From Ornithinibacillus californiensis (GTDB lineage Bacteria > Bacillota > Bacilli > Bacillales > Amphibacillaceae), in NCBI RefSeq assembly GCF_001038485.1, contig NZ_LDUE01000048.1:62001-126000 (forward strand): a DNA stretch of 64,000 bases, written 5' to 3'. A program made the position numbers and the translations under genes. Under the pieces are notes generated by a model, which searched no databases, was not told the DNA's origin, and saw only the letters and a list, made by a program, of their open reading frames with translations. Positions within the stretch are counted from its first letter, which is position 1; each line of letters begins with the position of its first letter. Positions 46,302 to 54,603 of this stretch are shown here, one piece after another.

Positions 46302-47171
46302 CTATTTGCCAAAAATCTTTTCTTTTAATAGTCTTCCTGTTGGGGTATCTGCTAGCCCACCTTCACCTGTTTCGCGCAAAGAACTTGGCATTTGTCTACC
46401 AATTCGATACATTGCACCAATAACTTCATCACATGGTATACGACTAGTTACACCAGCCAAAGCTAGGTCTGCTGAAACGATTGCTAAGGAAGAACCTGCT
46501 GCGTTACGCTTGACACATGGAACTTCAACTAGTCCTGCTACAGGGTCACAGACAAGCCCTAACATATTTTTCAACGTTATAGCAAATGCTTCTGAACATT
46601 GTTGTGGTGATCCGCCTGCCATTTCTACTATAGCAGCGGCTGCCATTGCACCAGCTGAACCAACTTCTGCTTGGCAACCTCCTGCTGCACCAGAAATAAA
46701 AGCATTATTAGCTACAACTAGACCAAAAGCTCCCGAGGTGAATAAATATCGAATCATTTGTTCACGGGTTGGGTTTAATTGTTCCTTAACTGCAAATAAT
46801 GTACCAGGTACACATCCAGCACTCCCTGCAGTAGGTGTCGCACAAATAACTCCCATCGCAGCATTTACTTCATTTGTTCCCATCGCCTTACTAACGGCGT
46901 CAAGCATCAAATGTCCGGATAATGGTTTCTTTTCTTTCATATATTGTTGAATTTTAACAGCGTCCCCACCGGTTAAACCAGTTACAGAATGAACACCTTT
47001 CAGACTATCTTCAATTGCTTTTTCCATAACTTGCAGATTTTTTTCCATTTCTGCAAATACTTCATCACGCGATTTATTTTTAACATCCATTTCTTGTCGA
47101 ATCATTACTTCGGAGATTAGGATATCTTCCTTCTCTGCAATCTCTACTAATTCCGCAACTGTTCGGAACAT
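46302..47171 (-). CDS. sdaAA: L-serine dehydratase alpha subunit
   Basis: Iron-sulfur L-serine dehydratase (serine to pyruvate and ammonia), large subunit of the two-chain Gram-positive type. The 289-residue protein has the cluster cysteines in ICATPTAGSAGCVPGTLF, QQCSEAF and GLVCDPVAGLVEVPC. The N-terminus SEVMIRQEMDVKNKSRDEVF is typical. It follows sdaAB after 14 bases. Confidence 0.96.
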   Translation of the reverse strand: MFRTVAELVEIAEKEDILISEVMIRQEMDVKNKSRDEVFAEMEKNLQVMEKAIEDSLKGVHSVTGLTGGDAVKIQQYMKEKKPLSGHLMLDAVSKAMGTNEVNAAMGVICATPTAGSAGCVPGTLFAVKEQLNPTREQMIRYLFTSGAFGLVVANNAFISGAAGGCQAEVGSAGAMAAAAIVEMAGGSPQQCSEAFAITLKNMLGLVCDPVAGLVEVPCVKRNAAGSSLAIVSADLALAGVTSRIPCDEVIGAMYRIGRQMPSSLRETGEGGLADTPTGRLLKEKIFGK

Positions 47172-47185
47172 CGTTATTCTCCCCT

Positions 47186-47848
47186 TTAGCTAACAATTTT
47201 AGCAATTTGAATAATATGATCAGCCTTTTCCAATTCTAGTAATATATCATCTTCAATATTTTGATCCACTTCAATTACCATTAATGCTTCTTTTCCTACA
47301 TCTTTACGGTTAACTTCCATATGTCCGATGTTTATCTCGTGCTTAGCCAGTATTTTCGTTACGGATGCAATTGCACCAAATCTATCATTATGCATAATTA
47401 GAATGGCCGGGTGGTTACCAGAAAGTCTTAGTTCAAAACCGTTTAATTCTGTAATTTCCACTTTCCCACCACCAATGGAAATACCGACAATCTCCAATTG
47501 GTCGGAGTCATCCCCAATAACAAGTCGTACAGTATTAGGATGATCTGTCTTTGCACTATCTTCAATAAAGTCGATTTTCAAGTCTTTTTCTTTAGCTAAT
47601 TTTAACGCCTTGCTCATACGTGTGTCATCTGTTTCAAATCCTAACAGTCCGCCAGCTAAAGCGAAATCTGTACCATGACCTTGATAAGTTTTAGCAAACG
47701 AACCATACAAATGAATTTTGGCCCATTTGGGTTCTCTTCCGAATAAATTACGAGCAGCGAGCCCTATACGAGCAGCTCCTGCAGTATGTGAACTGGATGG
47801 ACCAACCATTACTGGACCAATAATATCAAAAACAGAATTATATTTCAT
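47186..47848 (-). CDS. sdaAB: L-serine dehydratase beta subunit
   Basis: The small subunit of L-serine dehydratase, with the conserved N-terminal VGPSSSHTAGAARIG (about 15-29) and a C-terminal ACT domain (GAIASVTKILAKHEINIGHM), which may sense serine. At 220 residues it has the usual length. It is the first gene of sdaAB-sdaAA, with a promoter upstream in the gap shared with the divergent permease. Confidence 0.95.
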   Translation of the reverse strand: MKYNSVFDIIGPVMVGPSSSHTAGAARIGLAARNLFGREPKWAKIHLYGSFAKTYQGHGTDFALAGGLLGFETDDTRMSKALKLAKEKDLKIDFIEDSAKTDHPNTVRLVIGDDSDQLEIVGISIGGGKVEITELNGFELRLSGNHPAILIMHNDRFGAIASVTKILAKHEINIGHMEVNRKDVGKEALMVIEVDQNIEDDILLELEKADHIIQIAKIVS

Positions 47849-47896
47849 TTACTGACACCGCCTTCATTACCTTATGAATTTTCGCACCTATTGTAA

Positions 47897-47920
47897 ATTA
47901 TATCAAAAACTATTATAATA
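47897..47920 (-). promoter_or_regulatory. Extended -10 promoter candidate of sdaAB
   Basis: Minus-strand TGATATAAT: a perfect TATAAT (47897-47902) with a TG extension, about 50 bases before sdaAB. The -35 region is weak, which is compatible with an extended -10 promoter. Confidence 0.55.
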
Positions 47921-48008
47921 ATCATTTGTGGATTATAGATTTTTAGATTTAAATTGATTATTTATTTAATCGGGTGGGAGAGGGATAAGTAAAAATTGAG
48001 GAGATTAC

Positions 48009-49280
48009 ATGCCTTTAGGTCCAGAAAGTAAGAAGTCAGCATTCAGAAATGAACTGATAGCTGGAATAATAGGATATTTAACAACCGTTTATATCGTTGT
48101 AGTTAATGGCTCAATCTTAAGTGAAGCAGGTATATCACTTGAAGCTGGTATGATAGCTACTATTTTGGCCAGTTTTGTAGGGACATTAATAATGGGTTTC
48201 TATGGTAAATTACCACTAATATTAATTCCTGGAATGGGTATCAATGCATTATTTGCCTATTCTATCGTTCAAGGAAGTGGACTAACCTTCCAAGAAGGAT
48301 TGGCAGTAGTATTAGTTGCATCTACCATATTCTTATTAACTGCGTTTACCAAATTAGGCGTTCGATTAAAAGAAGCTATTCCAGACTCTTTAAAACATGC
48401 GATTAGTGTCGGCCTAGGCCTTTTCTTAATACTAATTGGATTAGAGAAAAGTGGTTTAATTACTAGCGGGGAGAATACCATAATTGCGATAGGCGACTTT
48501 AGTTCTCCGATTATACTTGTTAGTATTTTAACATTGTTCATCGCAATCTTTCTATTTGTAAAAAATATTCCAGCTAACTTCTTAATCACAATGGTAATTG
48601 GTACAGTACTAGCTTCTATATTTGGCATCATCGAAACAGGTACAAAGTTAGATGGGATTTCTAGTAGCTTTGTCTTCATCCCTGCTTTTACTGCAATCGA
48701 TGAGCTTTCATTCTGGCTTGCAGTATTTCCGCTAGCAATGATCCTAATATTTGAAAACATGGGTTTGTTAAATGGTCAAGTAAACATGCTAAACCAAGAT
48801 GAGAAATCGTATAATAGAGGCTATAAAACAACCGCTATTTCTTCTTTAACATGTGCCTTTTTAGGGACTTCTCCAACTGTATCCGCGGCAGAAAATGCAG
48901 CGATAATAGCATCGAAAGGAAAAACAGGACTTGCAGCAATCATTGCCAGCCTTTTATTCCTAGCAACAATTTTCATCATTCCTTGGATTACGATGATACC
49001 AAACGTAGCAATTAGCCCTATTTTAATCATCGTAGGATTCCTAATGGTGCAAAATATTCGTCACATTCCTTTAGATAACATTTCTGAAGCTATTCCTGCA
49101 TTTCTAATTATCGTAATGATCCCTTTTACGTATAGCATAGCAGATGGAATGGCATTCGGTTTTATCGCCTATCCAATTGTAAAGCTAGCATTAGGTAAAC
49201 AGAAAGAATTATCAGCAGCTATTATGATTATTTCTTTATTGTTTGTTTGTGACTTTGTTATAAAAATTGCAGGTATATAA
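48009..49280 (+). CDS. Divergent NCS2 (nucleobase) family permease
   Basis: A 423-residue integral membrane protein with 12 or more hydrophobic segments. The N-terminal half matches the AzgA/PbuG branch of NCS2 purine permeases (FRNELIAGIIGYLTTVYIVV; LILIPGMGINALFAYSIV). The substrate-site motifs differ: the usual D-T-x-G-T-L in TM8 reads I-F-E-N-M-G-L-L (Glu249), and the second motif is GTSPTVSAAEN (Glu295) instead of the GTSTTTSYVES type. Both acidic positions are kept. Substrate is uncertain. GAGGAG precedes the ATG; I saw no purine riboswitch upstream. Confidence 0.85.
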   Translation: MPLGPESKKSAFRNELIAGIIGYLTTVYIVVVNGSILSEAGISLEAGMIATILASFVGTLIMGFYGKLPLILIPGMGINALFAYSIVQGSGLTFQEGLAVVLVASTIFLLTAFTKLGVRLKEAIPDSLKHAISVGLGLFLILIGLEKSGLITSGENTIIAIGDFSSPIILVSILTLFIAIFLFVKNIPANFLITMVIGTVLASIFGIIETGTKLDGISSSFVFIPAFTAIDELSFWLAVFPLAMILIFENMGLLNGQVNMLNQDEKSYNRGYKTTAISSLTCAFLGTSPTVSAAENAAIIASKGKTGLAAIIASLLFLATIFIIPWITMIPNVAISPILIIVGFLMVQNIRHIPLDNISEAIPAFLIIVMIPFTYSIADGMAFGFIAYPIVKLALGKQKELSAAIMIISLLFVCDFVIKIAGI

Positions 49281-49315
49281 AAAAGATTCGCCTTTTGTAG
49301 GCGAATCTTTTTTAT
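49280..49315. terminator. Bidirectional terminator between permease and fakA
   Basis: Perfect stem AAAAGATTCGCC / GGCGAATCTTTT with a TTTTGTA loop, flanked by T runs on the plus strand (TTTTTT) and A runs giving U on the minus strand. It lies between the convergent stops of the permease and yloV. Confidence 0.9.
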
Positions 49316-49325
49316 GTCCTGTTTA

Positions 49326-50987
49326 TTATTCAACTGAGAATATATAAGAATAAATTGGTTGGTTTCCATTATGAACTTCAATTTCAACATCTTCATAATT
49401 TTCTTCAATAAATCCAACTAATTCATTCACTTCATCTTCTGAGACATCCTCACCAGATAGAATGGTTAGTATTTCATCATCTTCGGTTATTAATTCTTGG
49501 AACAACAACTTCACTGCTTCTAAGCGTTCTTTATGAGTTGCAACGATTTTTCCGTCAGCAATTCCCATAAAGTTTCCATTCTCAATAGAAATCCCGTCAA
49601 TTTGGGTATCTCTTACTGCGTAAGTAATTTGTCCCGTTTTAACGTGAGAGCTAGAATCAGTCATATTCGTTTTATTTGTTTCTAAGTCTTCTTCAGGATG
49701 GAATGCTAATAATGCACTTATACCTTGAGGAATTGTTTTAGTTGCAACTACAGCAACATTATCACCGGCTAATTCTGCTGCCTGCTCAGCTGCCATTATA
49801 ATATTTTTATTATTAGGAAGAACTAAGACATTCTTAGCATTTGCCTTTTCAATAGCATCTGTAATATCTTGCGTACTTGGGTTCATGGTTTGTCCACCTT
49901 CGATAACTACAGTTGCGCCGAGACTTTCAAATAAAGCTTTAAGACCTGAACCCATCGCAACCGTTACTATACCAAAGTCCACCTTCTCTTTTGGTACACT
50001 ATCTTTAGGCTTATCACCAACAATTGCAGTATGCTGCTCACGCATATTCTCTATCTTCATATTAATAAGGCTTCCATGGCGTTGACCAATGGTTAGTACA
50101 TTACCAGGGTATTCCGTATGAACATGAACTTTTACAACATCTTCGTCAGATACAACTAATAACGAATCGCCATGATCACTTAATTCATTACGAAAGTCAG
50201 TCTCATCAAAAGGATTATCTGCTAACTTGTCTTCTTCAAATTTCACCATGAATTCAGTACAATATCCAAATTCAATTTGAGATGTATCCATAAAATCTTG
50301 TGCAGATTTATGATGTTCCGCATTCACCATTTCTTCCATTTCAACTTCTTCTACACCTTCTGGAAGTTCTTCACCTTTTAGTGCAGCTAAAAAACCTTCA
50401 TAGACCGTTACAAGTCCTTGACCACCCGAATCAACTACACCAACTTCCTTTAATACAGGAAGTAAATCTGGAGTACGTTTTAAGGAAGCTTTAGCTTCTA
50501 GTAATACCTTCTCCATCATACTGATAATATCATCTTCTTGGTCTGCAATTTCCACTGCTTTTTTCGCAGCATCTTTAGCAACTGTTAATATTGTTCCTTC
50601 TACAGGTTTCATTACTGCTTTATACGCCGTTTGAACACCTGTATCAAAAGCTACAGCTAAATCATTCGTATTCAAGGACGCCTTCTTCTCCATACCTTTA
50701 GCAAATCCTCTAAAGATTTGGGAAAGAATAACACCAGAATTCCCTCTAGCACCCATTAATAAACCTTTCGAAAAGGCATTAGCAACTTCTGAAATATTTT
50801 CAGATTTAGACTTCTTCACTTCGTTCGCACCAGAAGTCATTGATAAATTCATATTTGTTCCAGTATCACCATCTGGCACCGGAAACACATTTAATGCATC
50901 TATTCTCTTGGCGTTATTTGTTAAATGGTGTGCTCCAGTTAACACCATTTGTGAAAATGTAACGCCATCTAGCTTTTGTACTGCCAC
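49326..50987 (-). CDS. fakA: DhaL-domain kinase YloV (fatty acid kinase FakA family)
   Basis: FakA phosphorylates fatty acids bound to FakB carrier proteins; B. subtilis YloV belongs to this family. The 553-residue protein has the N-terminal DhaL/DAK kinase domain with the Mg-binding VFPVPDGDTGTNMNLSMTSG (about 33-52) and GARGNSGVILSQIF, and a C-terminal DegV-like/DAK_2 domain (LVLPNNKNIIMAAEQAAELA). I use the GTG ending at 50987, behind GGAGG with seven-base spacing; ten upstream in-frame codons are excluded. It follows yloU. Confidence 0.93.
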   Translation of the reverse strand: MAVQKLDGVTFSQMVLTGAHHLTNNAKRIDALNVFPVPDGDTGTNMNLSMTSGANEVKKSKSENISEVANAFSKGLLMGARGNSGVILSQIFRGFAKGMEKKASLNTNDLAVAFDTGVQTAYKAVMKPVEGTILTVAKDAAKKAVEIADQEDDIISMMEKVLLEAKASLKRTPDLLPVLKEVGVVDSGGQGLVTVYEGFLAALKGEELPEGVEEVEMEEMVNAEHHKSAQDFMDTSQIEFGYCTEFMVKFEEDKLADNPFDETDFRNELSDHGDSLLVVSDEDVVKVHVHTEYPGNVLTIGQRHGSLINMKIENMREQHTAIVGDKPKDSVPKEKVDFGIVTVAMGSGLKALFESLGATVVIEGGQTMNPSTQDITDAIEKANAKNVLVLPNNKNIIMAAEQAAELAGDNVAVVATKTIPQGISALLAFHPEEDLETNKTNMTDSSSHVKTGQITYAVRDTQIDGISIENGNFMGIADGKIVATHKERLEAVKLLFQELITEDDEILTILSGEDVSEDEVNELVGFIEENYEDVEIEVHNGNQPIYSYIFSVE

Positions 50988-51019
50988 AATAGTTCCTCCC
51001 TCTAAAAAGGCGTGCAAAG

Positions 51020-51382
51020 TTAATCTTTTGCTACACGTACCCCTTGTATGTAAATATTTACGGAATCAATTTCAAGTCCTAGAGTTTTACTCAACGTGTA
51101 TTTCACTTGAGATTGAACATTATGAGCTACTTCAGAGATTTTGGTACCGTAACTAACAATAATATACATATCTATATGTAATGAATTGTCTTCTTGTCTT
51201 ACTACGATTCCTCTAGAGTAATTTTCTTTACGAAGAATTTCAGCAATACCATCTCTGATCTGACTCTTTGATGCCATACCAACAATACCGTAGCATTCAA
51301 CCGCTGCACCACCAGCAATTGTAGCAATAACTTCATTCGTTATGGTTACATGACCATCTTTCATATTCAATTCTATGGACAT
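51020..51382 (-). CDS. yloU: Asp23/Gls24 family protein YloU
   Basis: A 120-residue protein of the Asp23/Gls24 family, envelope-stress-linked in Firmicutes: VTITNEVIATIAGGAAVECY and VQSQVKYTLSKTLGLEIDSV are typical. No membrane segment or signal peptide. It is encoded immediately upstream of yloV/fakA, a conserved pairing in Bacillaceae. Exact function is not settled. AAAGGAGG precedes the ATG. Confidence 0.93.
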   Translation of the reverse strand: MSIELNMKDGHVTITNEVIATIAGGAAVECYGIVGMASKSQIRDGIAEILRKENYSRGIVVRQEDNSLHIDMYIIVSYGTKISEVAHNVQSQVKYTLSKTLGLEIDSVNIYIQGVRVAKD

Positions 51383-51417
51383 TTTTATCCTCCTTTAAAC
51401 AACAAGATCTTATCGAT

Positions 51418-51446
51418 ATTTTACTACAATTATTATGTTTTTGCAC
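51418..51446 (-). promoter_or_regulatory. Promoter candidate of yloU-yloV
   Basis: Minus-strand GTGCAA (51441-51446) and TAAAAT (51418-51423) with a 17-base spacer, about 35 bases before yloU. The -35 is imperfect. Confidence 0.5.
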
Positions 51447-51579
51447 ATCGTGTATAACTTTTAGTTAGATTGATCTTGACGAATATAAATGTATGTAAAA
51501 ATGCAGGCGTGAGTTTTCGCCTCTTATAACAATGAACGATTCCACCCATTCTGTCAAGTGAAAATTCTTTATATACTTA

Positions 51580-51608
51580 TTGCAATCTCTTCTTAGTTAT
51601 GGTAAATT
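51580..51608 (+). promoter_or_regulatory. SigA-type promoter of rpmB
   Basis: Plus-strand TTGCAA (51580-51585) and TAAATT (51603-51608) with a 17-base spacer and a TG extension (TATGGTAAAT), about 45 bases before rpmB. Confidence 0.7.
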
Positions 51609-51653
51609 GTATAAGTATTAAATTGACTAATGCTACAGAGTAGGAGGGATAAC

Positions 51654-51842
51654 ATGGCTAGAAAATGTGTTGTTACCGGACGTAAAACAACTAGTGGAAA
51701 TCAACGCTCACACGCTATGAATTCCAACAGACGTAATTGGAAAGCTAATGTACAAAAAGTTCGTATAATGGTAGACGGAAAACCAAAACGTGTTTATGTT
51801 TCTGCACGCGCACTTAAATCAGGTAAAGTGGAACGCGTATAA
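51654..51842 (+). CDS. rpmB: Large-subunit ribosomal protein L28
   Basis: L28 is a small basic 50S protein. The 62-residue product begins [20 protein letters not shown] and ends with [16 protein letters not shown], the usual L28 pattern without a four-Cys zinc site (only one Cys). The ATG at 51654 follows AGGAGGGAT; eight upstream in-frame codons are excluded. It has its own promoter and terminator and points opposite to its neighbours, as in B. subtilis. Confidence 0.97.
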   Translation: MARKCVVTGRKTTSGNQRSHAMNSNRRNWKANVQKVRIMVDGKPKRVYVSARALKSGKVERV

Positions 51843-51882
51843 TATATACCTATTCATTTTACTGATACATTAGTTATTAGCT

Positions 51883-51914
51883 AAAAGCACCCAAACTAAA
51901 CGGGTGCTTTTTTC
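51883..51914 (+). terminator. Terminator of rpmB
   Basis: Stem AAAAGCACCC / GGGTGCTTTT with a 9-base loop followed by TTC and T-rich sequence, about 40 bases after the rpmB stop. Confidence 0.92.
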
Positions 51915-51973
51915 TATCTGTCTAATTAGTTTTTTATTAATTTCATAATCCTTAAAGCTAATACATGCACTGA

Positions 51974-52210
51974 GCGGCCCGAATACACGAAGACTCTTGT
52001 GGGAGGATAGGCTTAGGTGAGACCCCGGTGATGCACCTGCGTCTGCTAGTATCGCTACGAAGCGAGCTTCCTCGGTGCAAGGCTGCGAAGAAGTAATTTC
52101 AAGTAGTTGCCTGGCTCACCAGCCGCCCACGGCAAGGAAAACACTGCGAGGTACTATCGAGCAGATGTTACCCCTGTGCTGGAAGTAAAAGCGAAGTGTA
52201 TTCGGGCCGC
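51974..52210. repeat. GC-rich palindromic repeat, long copy with two inserts
   Basis: A 237-base element bounded by GCGGCCCGAATACAC and GTGTATTCGGGCCGC. Its outer and middle blocks match the reverse complement of the 118-base copy at 32753-32870 (for example GTGGGAGGATAGGCTT, GGTGAGACCCCG, GGCTCACCAGCCGCCCACGG, AAAGCGAAGTGTAT). Two extra segments interrupt the shared pattern: about 52028-52112 in place of the short central stem, and about 52133-52187. No open frame is present. It fills the rpmB-spoVM gap. Confidence 0.9.
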
Positions 52211-52231
52211 GGACTTGGCTATAAGTTAAAT

Positions 52232-52267
52232 CAAAAAAAGAAGCTTCTGCCAATTATTGACAAAAGC
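52232..52267 (-). terminator. Terminator of spoVM
   Basis: Minus-strand GCTTTTGTCAA / TTGGCAGAAGC stem (two G-U pairs, 3-base loop) followed by TTCTTTTTTT, about 10 bases past the spoVM stop. Confidence 0.88.
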
Positions 52268-52277
52268 AAAGAACACC

Positions 52278-52361
52278 TTACTTCTCTTTCTTAAAAATAC
52301 CGATCACAACACGTACAAATCCTCCGAGTACTCTAGGGAGCTTAATAGTATAAAATTTCAT
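52278..52361 (-). CDS. spoVM: Stage V sporulation protein SpoVM
   Basis: SpoVM is a tiny amphipathic peptide that recognises the curved forespore membrane and anchors SpoIVA, needed for coat and cortex formation. The 27-residue frame reads MKFYTIKLPRVLGGFVRVVI then GIFKKEK; the start MKFYTIKLP, Pro9, the LGG segment and the basic tail match B. subtilis SpoVM (26 residues). GGAGGAGGG precedes the ATG. It lies between thiN and rpmB, its usual place. It proves an endospore-forming lineage. Confidence 0.97.
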   Translation of the reverse strand: MKFYTIKLPRVLGGFVRVVIGIFKKEK

Positions 52362-52410
52362 AAGTTCGCCCTCCTCCGTTTCAAACACGCATACGCGAAT
52401 CGCCACCTAA

Positions 52411-53055
52411 CTAGTCACGACTCCTTACAACTAATACTATGCCGTCTTCAAACGAAAAAGTACCATTATTTCTTATAAGCTTGTTCGAAATAGAAAGAGT
52501 AGAACCCATCATTATTCTAGCTTTCGTTAAAGGGTAATAAAATCCTTCTAGAGTTAACCCAATTACTTCTCGAGTAATAGGGATAAACGAAATTGTTGGA
52601 TAGAGACTATCGAATGTTACAGTATAAGTACCGGGATAAAACAATTCCAACTGATTATATTTATCGATTATATATCCTTGTATACCTTGATTAATTATTT
52701 GATTCAGTAACTGAATATTGATTAACGTGTGATCCATTCTCCCACCGGTAACACCAAAAAAGTAAATCCTAGTTACGTTTAAAGAAAAAGCAATACTAAG
52801 TGCTAATTCCAAATCAGTTTGATCTTTTTCTATTGGAAAAAGTTCAATGCTTTTTGCATACTCTTCTATTGTTTCTAGTTCACTACTAGTAACTGAATCA
52901 AAATCTCCTACTGCATAATCCAAAGGGATATTGTTCTTAATAATAGAAAGAGCCCCTCTGTCTGCCCCTATCCAACAATCAATTTCACTTTGAAATTTCG
53001 ATAAATTTGGGAATAAATCTGAAGGGCCATTTCCTACAATAGCAACCGTATACAT
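52411..53055 (-). CDS. thiN: Thiamine pyrophosphokinase
   Basis: ThiN converts thiamine to thiamine pyrophosphate. The 214-residue protein shows WIGADRGALSII, the metal/ATP site AVGDFDSVTSSE, KDQTDLELAL and GVTGGRMDHTLIN, all family motifs, then a C-terminal beta-sandwich thiamine-binding domain. It follows rpe by 8 bases and precedes spoVM. Confidence 0.95.
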   Translation of the reverse strand: MYTVAIVGNGPSDLFPNLSKFQSEIDCWIGADRGALSIIKNNIPLDYAVGDFDSVTSSELETIEEYAKSIELFPIEKDQTDLELALSIAFSLNVTRIYFFGVTGGRMDHTLINIQLLNQIINQGIQGYIIDKYNQLELFYPGTYTVTFDSLYPTISFIPITREVIGLTLEGFYYPLTKARIMMGSTLSISNKLIRNNGTFSFEDGIVLVVRSRD

Positions 53056-53063
53056 ACAAACTC

Positions 53064-53720
53064 CTACACTTCTGCTGCTCTACGAATATCTTGGATTGCT
53101 TGTTTTCTATCTAATTGATTATATACTGCACTACCTGCCACTAGCACTTCAGCACCTGCGTCCGCACATTTTTTTGCAGTAGATACATTAACACCGCCAT
53201 CAACTTCTATCTCAAAAGAATTACCAAATTCTTTTCTCCAAGCAGCTATCTGTTGGATCTTCTTTACTGTAGACTCAATAAAAGATTGCCCACCAAATCC
53301 TGGATTAACTGTCATTACTAACACTAAATCCACATCTGCTAATACCTCTTTAATCATTTCAGCAGGTGTACCAGGATTAATTGCAACTCCTGCTTTTACA
53401 CCGTTTGCTTTAATTAACTGAATCGTTCTATGTAGGTGAACAGTAGCCTCTTGATGGACGGTAATAATGGAGGCACCTGCGTTAGCAAATGATGAAATAT
53501 ATTGATCAGGATTTTCAATCATTAAATGAACATCTAATGGTATTGTCGCAATCGGATTAATCGCTTCTACGATTAATGGTCCGATAGTAATGTTGGGTAC
53601 AAAGTTGCCATCCATTACATCGACATGAATATAATCTGCTCCACCTTGTTCAACTTCCTTAATTTCCTCTCCCAACTTAGCAAAGTCAGCTGATAATATG
53701 GAGGGTGCTATTTTAACCAT
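53064..53720 (-). CDS. rpe: Ribulose-phosphate 3-epimerase
   Basis: Rpe interconverts ribulose-5-phosphate and xylulose-5-phosphate in the pentose phosphate pathway. The 218-residue TIM barrel has IAPSILSADFAKLGEEIKEV, the metal-binding HVDVMDGNFVPNITIGP, DVHLMIENP, MTVNPGFGGQSFIES and EVDGGVN. The ATG ending at 53720 is correct by homology; 27 upstream in-frame codons overlap rsgA. Confidence 0.97.
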   Translation of the reverse strand: MVKIAPSILSADFAKLGEEIKEVEQGGADYIHVDVMDGNFVPNITIGPLIVEAINPIATIPLDVHLMIENPDQYISSFANAGASIITVHQEATVHLHRTIQLIKANGVKAGVAINPGTPAEMIKEVLADVDLVLVMTVNPGFGGQSFIESTVKKIQQIAAWRKEFGNSFEIEVDGGVNVSTAKKCADAGAEVLVAGSAVYNQLDRKQAIQDIRRAAEV

Positions 53721-53721
53721 G

Positions 53722-54603
53722 TTAATACCTCGGCTTTCGTGTTTGTATTTCTTCCAAAAAGCTAATGTAATGTTCATAGCGATATTCTGGAAGTTCTCCA
53801 TTTTCTACTGCTGCCTTAACAGCACATTTTGGTTCTTTTTTATGTAAACATCCTCGAAATTTACAGGAGTCTACAAGTTCACGCATTTCTGGGAAGCAAT
53901 AGGATAATTCATCCGCTTCTATTTCACTAAAATCTAAAGCACTAAAACCTGGTGTGTCTGCAACTAATCCACCATTAATTTCAATGAGTTCAACATGTCT
54001 AGTTGTATGCTTACCACGTCCTAGACTTTTAGAGATTTCAGCTGTTTTTAAGCTTGTCTCAGGGCTTAGCACGTTAATTAGTGATGATTTTCCAACACCT
54101 GATTGACCTGCAATCACTGTGACTTCATCTTTTAGATAAGCTTTTATTCGGTCTAAATCATCAGGTTGCTTCGTAGAAAACATTTCAATTTTATACCCTA
54201 TTGCCTTATAATCTGCTTGAAATTTCCTTATATCTATTAGCTGTTCCTCTGTTAAAAGATCTATTTTTGTTATAAAAATGGTTGGAGTAATCCCCTTGGC
54301 TTCAATTAACACTAGAAAACGATCCAGCAAAGTCGTGCTAAAGTCTGGGGAAACAGCAGAACTAACAATAATTGCTTGCGTTATATTGGCAATAGGAGGA
54401 CGAACTAATTCATTCGTCCTTTGTTTTACTTCAGTAATATAACCTTCCTTTTCTTCCCGTAAGTCAAAGGATACGGTGTCACCAACAAGTGGTGTAATAT
54501 TCTTATTGCGGAATACCCCTCTACCCCTACATTGGTAAAGATCATCTGTCGTTTGTACATAGTAGAATCCACTTAAAGCTTTAACTATTTTGCCCTCTGG
54601 CAT
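53722..54603 (-). CDS. rsgA: Ribosome small-subunit GTPase RsgA (CpgA/YloQ)
   Basis: RsgA matures the 30S subunit. The 293-residue protein has an N-terminal OB domain (1-70), a circularly permuted GTPase domain (G4 TKID at 112-115, G1 GQSGVGKS at 166-173, then DTPG) and a C-terminal zinc site (CKFRGCLHKKEPKC). It directly follows prkC, as in B. subtilis, and shares the operon with prpC-prkC. Confidence 0.97.
   Translation of the reverse strand: MPEGKIVKALSGFYYVQTTDDLYQCRGRGVFRNKNITPLVGDTVSFDLREEKEGYITEVKQRTNELVRPPIANITQAIIVSSAVSPDFSTTLLDRFLVLIEAKGITPTIFITKIDLLTEEQLIDIRKFQADYKAIGYKIEMFSTKQPDDLDRIKAYLKDEVTVIAGQSGVGKSSLINVLSPETSLKTAEISKSLGRGKHTTRHVELIEINGGLVADTPGFSALDFSEIEADELSYCFPEMRELVDSCKFRGCLHKKEPKCAVKAAVENGELPEYRYEHYISFLEEIQTRKPRY

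Noticed and set aside
47849-48008. Purine riboswitch before the NCS2 permease
   Set aside because: I could not find the conserved junction or loop sequences of the purine aptamer, nor a terminator in the leader.
50300-50494. Leu/His-rich plus-strand frame inside yloV
   Set aside because: Antisense to a well-conserved coding region, with no ribosome site; composition reflects the complement of Glu-rich codons.
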